Source: Anaerolineaceae bacterium (GTDB taxonomy: Bacteria > Chloroflexota > Anaerolineae > Anaerolineales > Anaerolineaceae). From it: DNA of 16,857 bases. The stretch's first letter is position 1. The number at the start of each line of letters is the position of its first letter. The stretch spans positions 1 through 16,857 of the forward strand of contig DLXG01000118.1 in NCBI GenBank assembly GCA_003448875.1, in the 5' to 3' direction. Below the pieces are notes generated by a model, which worked only from the letters and a program-made list of their open reading frames with translations, made no database searches and was not told where the DNA came from. This document shows, piece after piece, positions 10,294 to 15,779 of the stretch. Made by a program: the position numbers and the translations under genes.

Positions 10294-10462
10294 AACTTCT
10301 TATTTTTGAGCAATTAAGTCTCATTTAAAAATTTTTTCATACTCTTTTAGAGAGGCGGCGTTGATCTGAATGCTGAAACTGGTCGCTTTGCCCGCAATCC
10401 ATCGGGGCAGGCATTCAGGGAGCCAATAGCGAAACCGGCCTGGGGCCGGTTTTTGATTTTTC
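10294..10462 (+). ncRNA. Structured leader RNA or small RNA upstream of the response regulator (unrecognised family)
   Basis: Between a consensus promoter and a strong terminator lies about 170 bases with no open reading frame that I can support. Its first 55 bases are AT-rich and then it becomes GC-rich and structured. A stem pairs 10366-10373 (CTGAATGC) with 10411-10418 (GCATTCAG); inside it 10389-10393 (TGCCC) pairs with 10405-10409 (GGGCA), stacked next to the outer stem. The terminator hairpin follows at 10432-10452. GAAACTGGTC at 10375-10384 nearly repeats the terminator's 5' arm GAAACCGGCC (10431-10440), so it could pair with the 3' arm instead. I do not recognise a known riboswitch or 6S RNA. 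It could be an independent sRNA or an attenuating leader. Confidence 0.6.
10432..10462 (+). terminator. Strong intrinsic terminator between the promoter and the response regulator
   Basis: Perfect 9-bp stem AAACCGGCC (10432-10440) with GGCCGGTTT (10444-10452), 3-base loop, then TTGATTTTTC. It ends 26 bases before the ATG at 10489, so the regulator gene is expressed only by read-through unless an unseen promoter exists. Confidence 0.88.
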
Positions 10463-10472
10463 AATTTTTGCC

Positions 10473-10479
10473 AAGGAGG
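10473..10479 (+). promoter_or_regulatory. Ribosome binding site that fixes the response-regulator start
   Basis: A perfect AAGGAGG, 9 bases before the ATG at 10489. It rules out the upstream in-frame TTG at 10453, which lies in the terminator T run. Confidence 0.88.
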
Positions 10480-10488
10480 AAAAAAGCG

Positions 10489-11238
10489 ATGGAAACACCA
10501 GTTGAAGAAGTTGGAGCAGATCTGGATGAATTTTATGCGAGCGAACGCCCGCGCATCCTGGTCGTCGAGGATGATCAAGATACCGCATTTTTGCTCAAAC
10601 AAATCCTTCGGCATGCTGGTTTTGATGTGCTAAGTGCTTCGAATGGCAGGGAGGCATTGAACAAAGTCAGTCTCAGCTTCCCTGATTTGATTGTGTTGGA
10701 TCTGATGATGCCGGAGATGGACGGTTGGGAAACCGTAGAACGGCTTCGAGAGGTAACCAATACACCAATCATTGTAGTCACAGCCTTGACCAATAAAGAT
10801 AATGTGGTCACCTGCTTGCAAAAGGGGGTGGATGACTACATGACCAAGCCGTTCTACAAAGCCGAAGTGGTGGCACGGGTTAATGCTGTTTTACGCCGCT
10901 CTAAATCCAATCGCGAAGGTAACCGTTATGTCTTCCCTCAAATTGGATTGGCCATTGATACCCAAACCCGGGAAGTTCGCCTGCGCAACACTCGTATACA
11001 ATTGACGGGTAAGGAATTCGGTGTGCTGCTGATGCTGGCCAAACATGCGCCGGAAATTGTCCATTATCAAAAAATTGCCCAAGGAGTTTGGGGAAGGGAT
11101 TTTCCGCAAGCCCGCCAACGCATCAAATATTTGGTTTATCTGCTCCGCCAGAAGTTTGAAGAGGTTGACCCCGCCTTTGCCGAGCGTATTATTAATATTG
11201 ACCGGTTAGGTTATAAACTCAACACGGGTGAGGAGTGA
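10489..11238 (+). CDS. OmpR/PhoB-family response regulator, orphan
   Basis: A 249-residue two-component regulator. An acidic N-terminal tail of about 20 residues leads into a receiver domain (about 22-136) with the acidic pair Asp28/Asp29 in VVEDDQ, the phosphorylated Asp71 in VLDLMMPEMDG, Thr98 in VVTAL and Lys120 in MTKPF. A winged-helix DNA-binding domain of the Trans_Reg_C type follows (about 150-246), with LTGKEFGVLLMLA, VWGRDF and the wing IDRLGYKL. No histidine kinase is encoded beside it, so its partner must lie elsewhere. It sits behind a leader with a terminator, which suggests control at transcript elongation. The sortase gene follows after 55 bases on the same strand and may be co-transcribed. 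Confidence 0.94.
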   Translation: METPVEEVGADLDEFYASERPRILVVEDDQDTAFLLKQILRHAGFDVLSASNGREALNKVSLSFPDLIVLDLMMPEMDGWETVERLREVTNTPIIVVTALTNKDNVVTCLQKGVDDYMTKPFYKAEVVARVNAVLRRSKSNREGNRYVFPQIGLAIDTQTREVRLRNTRIQLTGKEFGVLLMLAKHAPEIVHYQKIAQGVWGRDFPQARQRIKYLVYLLRQKFEEVDPAFAERIINIDRLGYKLNTGEE

Positions 11239-11293
11239 ATGGGTTTATAATCAAGGCTCGATAACCAAAGCATCATTGAAGAGAATCAGGTAA

Positions 11294-12112
11294 GTGGTCA
11301 ATCTGAAATCAAAACCGTTAATCCTTATCGGTGTGGTACTGGTTGTAATTGGTATTGCCGGTTCGGTACTGTCTATGGCTGAACTGGCGGGTGTAAAGTT
11401 TGCCAGTTTTGAGGATTGGGAAAAAAATCAAGCGGAGAGCGGTTTCATACCCTTATCCGTACCATTAAGCCTGGAAACGGAATCCTCGCGAGGGATTGTT
11501 CCTTCACTGCCTCCATTACCAACCTTACCGGCAGTGATACCTACCCAAAACAATCAGAGTGAGCACCTATCCGCGACCCCTGATTTACAGACCACTCCAA
11601 CTGCCGAGCCAACACGGCCGGCGGTGATCCCAACCCGCCTGGTCATTCCGTCCATTGAATTGGATGCGCCCGTTGTGCCGATTAAAGCAAAACAAACCCG
11701 AATTGGGGGGGAGGTGTACGAACAGTGGCAGGCTCCGAATAAGTTTGCAGTAGGGTGGTATTCCGGGTCGGCAGTTTTGGGGCAGATTGGAAATTCTGTG
11801 CTGGTTGGTCATCACAATGTGGATGGCAAGGTCTTTGAAAATTTACACAAAGTCCAACCGGGTGATGAAATTGTTCTGATTGGGGGAACAGTGGGTTTTC
11901 GTTATCAGGTGGTCAATGTGATGATTTTGCCGGAGCGCAATGTAGATGTTCAAACCCGGCTGGAGAACGCGCGATGGATTTTACCTTCGGAAGATGAGCG
12001 GGTGACCCTCGTAACCTGCTGGCCGGAATGGACTAATACCCACCGCTTGATCGTGGTTGCTCAACCGGTAGGAGATCCTTTTTCAATCGGTGAAGAGCGG
12101 CCGACTTATTGA
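11294..12112 (+). CDS. Sortase (class D/E-like), N-terminally membrane-anchored
   Basis: A 272-residue transpeptidase. An N-terminal membrane segment (about 8-27) is followed by a Pro/Thr/Ser-rich stalk (about 55-115) and a sortase beta-barrel (about 115-260). The catalytic triad is visible: His173 in LVGHHNVDG, Cys242 in TLVTC and Arg251 in THRLIVVA, with spacings of 69 and 9 residues. Start: the GTG at 11294 is the first codon after an in-frame TAA at 11291 and keeps the membrane segment; the next ATG would cut it off. A GAAGAG lies about 9 bases upstream. Sortases cleave a C-terminal sorting signal and join the protein to a surface acceptor or pilin; no substrate with a sorting signal is visible in this window. 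The 3' end overlaps the convergent gene by 7 bases. Confidence 0.92.
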   Translation: MVNLKSKPLILIGVVLVVIGIAGSVLSMAELAGVKFASFEDWEKNQAESGFIPLSVPLSLETESSRGIVPSLPPLPTLPAVIPTQNNQSEHLSATPDLQTTPTAEPTRPAVIPTRLVIPSIELDAPVVPIKAKQTRIGGEVYEQWQAPNKFAVGWYSGSAVLGQIGNSVLVGHHNVDGKVFENLHKVQPGDEIVLIGGTVGFRYQVVNVMILPERNVDVQTRLENARWILPSEDERVTLVTCWPEWTNTHRLIVVAQPVGDPFSIGEERPTY

Positions 12113-12774
12113 AGTGAGTATACGTTTAGCGGCTCAAGTGGTTTTGCGATTATAAAAAGACGCCCCCACGAAAGTTCCCCGTCTTTTTCAATACAGGTTT
12201 GAAGAATCAGCGTGCCTTTTTGGGTAAAAATATCATAAAACAGATCGGCCGCTGTAATGACCTTTTTATCCGGGTCGGCCAGATTGATAAATTTTGAATA
12301 TGGGCTGTTGGGGGTGAGTGCCTGATAGCGGCGGATTTCCTCAACGCGGTATTCTTGAAAAGTTTTATCACCATATACAAGGGTGAATACATCACCCTCT
12401 TTAATTTTGAAAAACGCTTCCCCTATAAGGTAATTATGGGCGAGTAAGGCGGTCACCCCGTATTGACCGGCCAGGCTGAATTGAGTTAACTTTTGTGCAT
12501 CGGTACTGACAAAAGCAGGATTGTTCTTTGGCTGTTGGATGATCTCCGCTTGTAAGAGAAGCGGGTGAAACAATCCAACCGGGTAAGGGCTGGATTGGGG
12601 TTTTGCCACCTGTTCGATGAAGGATTCCAACGGGTTCTGGGTCAGTTGAATAATAAATGGAGGACGTCCGTCCAGATAAACAGGCAAACCGGTGATAGGG
12701 ATGGCTTTATCCATGGGCAAAAGGATTGAATTGATCAAAAGAGGTAACAACAAGAAAAATTTCGTTAATTTCAT
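12106..12774 (-). CDS. Secreted divergent sortase-like protein
   Basis: A 222-residue protein with a clear N-terminal hydrophobic segment (about 5-20, signal peptide or anchor). I do not recognise a named family, but the order and spacing of residues match a sortase: His113 in LLAHNYLIGEAFF followed by KIKEGD, Cys194 in TLILQTC, and Arg205 in WGRLFIIA. His-to-Cys is 81 residues and Cys-to-Arg 11, within the range of known sortases. The stretch FKIKEGDVFTLVYG resembles the strand after the catalytic His in the neighbouring sortase (LHKVQPGDEIVLIG). It differs in having Ala instead of Gly before His, a longer His-Cys insert and no proline-rich stalk. The start has no strong Shine-Dalgarno. It lies tail to tail with the other sortase. 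The sortase assignment is inference; the open frame and secretion signal are seen directly. Confidence 0.7.
   Translation of the reverse strand: MKLTKFFLLLPLLINSILLPMDKAIPITGLPVYLDGRPPFIIQLTQNPLESFIEQVAKPQSSPYPVGLFHPLLLQAEIIQQPKNNPAFVSTDAQKLTQFSLAGQYGVTALLAHNYLIGEAFFKIKEGDVFTLVYGDKTFQEYRVEEIRRYQALTPNSPYSKFINLADPDKKVITAADLFYDIFTQKGTLILQTCIEKDGELSWGRLFIIAKPLEPLNVYSLQ
12154..12188. terminator. Possible bidirectional terminator hairpin inside the sortase-like gene
   Basis: A 9-bp inverted repeat, AAAAAGACG (12154-12162) with CGTCTTTTT (12180-12188), around a 17-base C-rich loop, 42 bases past the plus-strand sortase stop. It could end the sortase transcript. The large loop and location inside an opposing coding region make this weak. 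Confidence 0.3.
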
Positions 12775-12818
12775 CGTGATTCTTAAGACTGGATAGATTG
12801 AGGAATGTTTATGGTTAT

Positions 12819-12847
12819 AATTTAGTAGTATTTCGGTGATAAATCAA
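12819..12847 (-). promoter_or_regulatory. Candidate promoter of the divergent sortase-like gene
   Basis: On the minus strand: TTGATT (12847-12842), a 17-base spacer and TAAATT (12824-12819), each two mismatches from consensus. The transcript would start about 38 bases before the ATG. The rest of the 219-base gap (12775-12993) holds only a weak GTAAG/CTTAC hairpin near 12877 and the yebC promoter. Confidence 0.4.
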
Positions 12848-12933
12848 TATCGTTTAGCGGGTTGTAAACATCCTGTAAGTTCGGGCTTACCGGCAACTTG
12901 TTTAAGAAAAGAGCAATCCACCACTCGGGGGCA

Positions 12934-12942
12934 TGGTATAAT
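12934..12942 (+). promoter_or_regulatory. Extended -10 promoter of the yebC-ruvC-rlmB-ruvA operon
   Basis: TGGTATAAT: a perfect TATAAT (12937-12942) with an upstream TG. No good -35 is seen. The transcript should start near 12949, leaving about 45 bases before the yebC ATG. Confidence 0.65.
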
Positions 12943-12993
12943 TTAGGAAATTTTGACCGTTTGGCACTTGTTCAGGTTTAAGGAGAACTCTAT

Positions 12994-13749
12994 ATGTCTG
13001 GTCATTCCAAGTGGGCAACCATTAAACGCAAGAAAGGCGCTATGGACGCCAAGCGAGGGCAATTGTTTACCCGCCTGACGCGGGAAATTGTCCTTGCGGC
13101 TCGGGAAGGTGGTGGAGACCCGGCAACCAATTTTCGGCTGAGACTGGCAGTTGAAAAGGCGCGCAGTCAGAACATGCCCAAAGAAAATATTGAACGGGCG
13201 ATTAAACGCGGTACGGGCGAATCGAAAGAAGGTGCAGCGTTTGAAGAGGTATTTTACGAGGGGTATGCACCTCACGGTGTTGCATTAATGATTGAATGTG
13301 TGACAGAAAACCGCAACCGCACGGTGGCGGAAATACGCCATGTTCTCACCCGCGCAGGCGGAAGTCTTGGCGAGGCCGGTTCGGTAGCCTGGCAGTTTAA
13401 GCGTGCTGCTTATTTTGCCGTGCCCGGTGATGAGTCAGTCATGGAAAAATTGTTCGATGTGGCTGTAGTGGCCGGTGCTGAAGATGTCAATTATGATGAT
13501 GGGACGATTGAGATTATTGGCCCGGTTGAATCGTTCAAGACCCTTTCGGATGCTTTGAGGCAGGCGGGTTATCAGCCTGAAGATGCCGGCTTGCGGATGA
13601 TTCCTACTTCTGAAATGGAACTTGGGACAGAGGAAACTTTACAGGTCTTGCGGGCAATTGAAAGCCTTGAAGATCTGGATGATGTGCAGAATGTGTATCA
13701 TAATCTGCGCATCTCTGAGGAGGCACTGGCAACCCTGGCAGAGGAATAA
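12994..13749 (+). CDS. yebC: YebC/PmpR/TACO1-family regulatory protein
   Basis: A 251-residue cytoplasmic protein with the family's N-terminus (SGHSKWATIKRKKGAMDAKR) and the conserved block MPKENIERAIKRGTGE, then YEGYAPHGVALMIECVTENRNRT and the acidic C-terminal third. Length is standard (about 240-250). The family has been described as DNA-binding transcriptional regulators and, for some members, as translation factors that relieve ribosome stalling at proline stretches; which applies here cannot be told. AAGGAG lies 8 bases before the ATG. It is the first gene of an operon and is followed by ruvC after 5 bases, a neighbourhood common in bacteria. Confidence 0.96.
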   Translation: MSGHSKWATIKRKKGAMDAKRGQLFTRLTREIVLAAREGGGDPATNFRLRLAVEKARSQNMPKENIERAIKRGTGESKEGAAFEEVFYEGYAPHGVALMIECVTENRNRTVAEIRHVLTRAGGSLGEAGSVAWQFKRAAYFAVPGDESVMEKLFDVAVVAGAEDVNYDDGTIEIIGPVESFKTLSDALRQAGYQPEDAGLRMIPTSEMELGTEETLQVLRAIESLEDLDDVQNVYHNLRISEEALATLAEE

Positions 13750-13754
13750 TCCTC

Positions 13755-14243
13755 GTGTTAGTGGTGGGTATTGATCCGGGGGTCGCAACAACCGGTTTCG
13801 GTTTAGTCCGAGATACCAGAGATGGTATTCTGCTGGTGGACTACGGAACAATTACCACACCCCCCAACATGGTCTTAGCGCAACGGTTGCTTCTCTTACA
13901 TGAAGAATTGAAAAAGATTATCCAACTCCACCGTCCAGAAAGTGCGGCGGTGGAGAAATTATTTTTTCAAAAGAATGTGACCACAGCCATTGCTGTAGGG
14001 CAAGCCAGAGGGGTAGCGCTGCTCACCATGGCTGAAAATCAGATTGAAGTGAGCGAATACACTCCCCTTGAAGTCAAACAGGCAGTTGCCGGTTATGGTT
14101 CCGCTGATAAGAAGCAGGTGCAATACATGGTTAAGGCTTTGCTCAACATGGAGGAAATACCATACCCAGATGATGCGGCGGATGCGCTGGCGATTGCCAT
14201 TTGTCATTTGCATAGTGTGCGGTTTAGAGATTTGCAGGGATGA
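13755..14243 (+). CDS. ruvC: Holliday junction resolvase RuvC
   Basis: A 162-residue endonuclease that cuts Holliday junctions symmetrically, acting with RuvAB. Catalytic acidic residues are all present: Asp7 in GIDPG, Glu67 in AVEKLFF, and Asp140 and Asp143 in PDDAADALAIAICH. The start is GTG at 13755, with GAGGA 9 bases upstream, lying over the yebC stop; it gives the usual N-terminus just before GIDPG. The stop codon overlaps the ATG of the next gene (ATGA at 14240), so translation is coupled. Confidence 0.97.
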   Translation: MLVVGIDPGVATTGFGLVRDTRDGILLVDYGTITTPPNMVLAQRLLLLHEELKKIIQLHRPESAAVEKLFFQKNVTTAIAVGQARGVALLTMAENQIEVSEYTPLEVKQAVAGYGSADKKQVQYMVKALLNMEEIPYPDDAADALAIAICHLHSVRFRDLQG

Positions 14244-15064
14244 TTACGAGTTTATCTAATCCGACCATCAAGCAAATCCGAAAATTGCGCGAGCGGAAGG
14301 AGCGCCAGCAAAGCGGATTATTTTTTATTGAAGGATTGCGAATCGTCGGTGAAGCACTGGCTTCAAACTGGCAGATCGAATATTTGATTTACTGCCCAAC
14401 TTTATTGGATAGTTTGTTCGGTCTTCAAATGATCGAAAAGTACCAGGCCGGCAACGGGAAAGTTCTGCCCGTGAGTGAAGAAGTGTTTTATTCCCTTTCT
14501 TCCAAAGACGGTCCGCAGGGAATCGCTGCCGTCGTACATCAATACTGGAGTGATTTAGAAAAAACCGTTCCTGTGGATGGAGAGGTATGGGTGGCTTTAG
14601 ACTCGGTGGCTGATCCGGGAAATCTCGGCACTATTTTGCGTACCAACGACGCTGCCGGAGTCAGAGGGGTAATCCTGTTGGATCAATGTACTGACCCGTT
14701 TGATCCGTCCAGCATTCGAGCCAGTATGGGAGCAATTTTCAATCAGGTGTTGATTAAGGCAACCTTTCAACAATTTGTCTATTGGAAAAAGATTCATTCG
14801 ATCCCGGTCATCGGAACATCCGATAAAGCCCCTCAGGATTATCACTTCTACAAATATCCCAGCCGGATGGTGTTGTTAATGGGCAGCGAACGGCATGGCT
14901 TGCAGGAAAAACATTATGCGATTTGTGATGAGACGGTGGCGATTCCCATGCGGGGTAAGAGCGACTCTCTGAATCTGGCTGTTGCCACAGCATTGTGCGT
15001 TTATGAGATCTTCAACCAGAGGCGGGTAAGGCAGATGAAACAAGAGGACGGTGATAATCTATGA
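14240..15064 (+). CDS. TrmH/SpoU-family RNA 2'-O-methyltransferase (RlmB-like)
   Basis: A 274-residue enzyme of the SPOUT (alpha/beta-knot) class. An N-terminal substrate-binding domain (about 1-105, NPTIKQIRKLRERKERQQSG then FFIEGLR) is followed by the catalytic domain with motif 1 (DPGNLGTILRTNDAAGV, with the conserved Asn and Arg), motif 2 (VLLMGSERHGL) and motif 3 (IPMRGKSDSLNLAVA). Family members methylate ribose 2'-OH in rRNA or tRNA; RlmB acts on G2251 of 23S rRNA. The exact target is not readable here, so no symbol is given. It is inserted between ruvC and ruvA, with ATGA overlaps at both ends (14240-14243 and 15061-15064), so its expression is tied to the recombination genes. Confidence 0.93.
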   Translation: MITSLSNPTIKQIRKLRERKERQQSGLFFIEGLRIVGEALASNWQIEYLIYCPTLLDSLFGLQMIEKYQAGNGKVLPVSEEVFYSLSSKDGPQGIAAVVHQYWSDLEKTVPVDGEVWVALDSVADPGNLGTILRTNDAAGVRGVILLDQCTDPFDPSSIRASMGAIFNQVLIKATFQQFVYWKKIHSIPVIGTSDKAPQDYHFYKYPSRMVLLMGSERHGLQEKHYAICDETVAIPMRGKSDSLNLAVATALCVYEIFNQRRVRQMKQEDGDNL

Positions 15065-15639
15065 TCGTGACAATACAAGGTGAAGTTGTTCGCACGGAAC
15101 GGGACAGTCTCATCGTTCAAATGGGGAGCGTGGGGGTAAAGGTGTTTGTACCCACCACAACAGCCCGGCAGGCACGCACCGGCGAGGCGGTATTTCTGCA
15201 CACCCATCTGGTGGTGCGTGAAGATGGATGGTCAATTTATGGTTTTGAGTCAGAAATGGAGAGGGACTTTTTCATTCTTCTTTTAGGGGTAAATGGTGTT
15301 GGCCCACGGATGGCATTATCCATTCTTTCGACCCTTTCGGTGGAAAACATCCGTCAGGCGGTATTCAGCGAACAAGCGGATTTATTCGCAAGGGTGCCTG
15401 GTGTTGGAAAACGAACAGCCCAAAAAATTTTATTACACTTACAGGGTAAAGTGGGCGAAGGCGGCCCCTTGCAGCAGGCCGTAAGTTTGATGGATGTTGA
15501 TTTACAGGTTTTGGAGGCTTTGACTGCATTAGGGTATAGTGTGGTTGAAGCACAAAGTGCAATTCAATCACTGCCGCGAGATGCCTCTGAAGATGTAGAA
15601 GAGAGGCTGCGGCTCGCTCTTCAGTATTTCTCAAAATAA
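15061..15639 (+). CDS. ruvA: Holliday junction branch-migration subunit RuvA
   Basis: A 192-residue DNA-binding subunit that holds the Holliday junction and loads RuvB. The N-terminal OB-fold (MIVTIQGEVV ... HTHLVVREDGWSIYGFES) is followed by two helix-hairpin-helix motifs (LLGVNGVGPRMALSILS and RVPGVGKRTAQKILLHL) and a C-terminal domain III (about 145-190, VLEALTALGYSVVEAQSAI) that contacts RuvB. Length is normal. The ATG overlaps the stop of the methyltransferase gene. ruvB is not downstream: the next gene is atpA. Confidence 0.96.
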   Translation: MIVTIQGEVVRTERDSLIVQMGSVGVKVFVPTTTARQARTGEAVFLHTHLVVREDGWSIYGFESEMERDFFILLLGVNGVGPRMALSILSTLSVENIRQAVFSEQADLFARVPGVGKRTAQKILLHLQGKVGEGGPLQQAVSLMDVDLQVLEALTALGYSVVEAQSAIQSLPRDASEDVEERLRLALQYFSK

Positions 15640-15651
15640 AAATGGATGAAT

Positions 15652-15677
15652 TTTGTCCATGCTTGAAACTGGACAAA
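15652..15677. repeat. Inverted repeat over the atpA -35 region
   Basis: TTTGTCCA (15652-15659) and TGGACAAA (15670-15677) form a perfect 8-bp inverted repeat with a 10-base spacer. The right arm covers the -35 hexamer TGGACA. ATGGA at 15642-15646 also pairs with TCCAT (15656-15660). It could be an operator or a hairpin ending the ruvA transcript; no clean T run follows, so an operator is slightly favoured. Confidence 0.5.
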
Positions 15678-15698
15678 GGCTTTCGTTTCTAGTATGAT
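15670..15698 (+). promoter_or_regulatory. Promoter of atpA
   Basis: TGGACA (15670-15675), a 17-base spacer and TATGAT (15693-15698), each one mismatch from consensus. Predicted start is near 15705, leaving a leader of about 75 bases before the atpA ATG. Confidence 0.68.
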
Positions 15699-15779
15699 TT
15701 AACCCGTTAATTTGGCAGGTGGACTCTAATTGTTAGCGGTAAATTTGCCCGAACAACCTTACTTCCAAGCGGAGGCTCA

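Noticed and set aside
10453..10488. TTG start for the response regulator
   Set aside because: It falls in the terminator's T run, and the AAGGAGG at 10473-10479 sits correctly for the ATG at 10489.
11246..11251. TATAAT before the sortase gene
   Set aside because: No -35 at a suitable distance and no TG extension; a lone hexamer is expected by chance in AT-rich gaps.
12861..12910. Possible structured leader (GTAAG/CTTAC, TAAACA/TGTTTA) before yebC
   Set aside because: It lies upstream of the likely yebC transcript start and the two pairings are short and compete; nothing supports a function.
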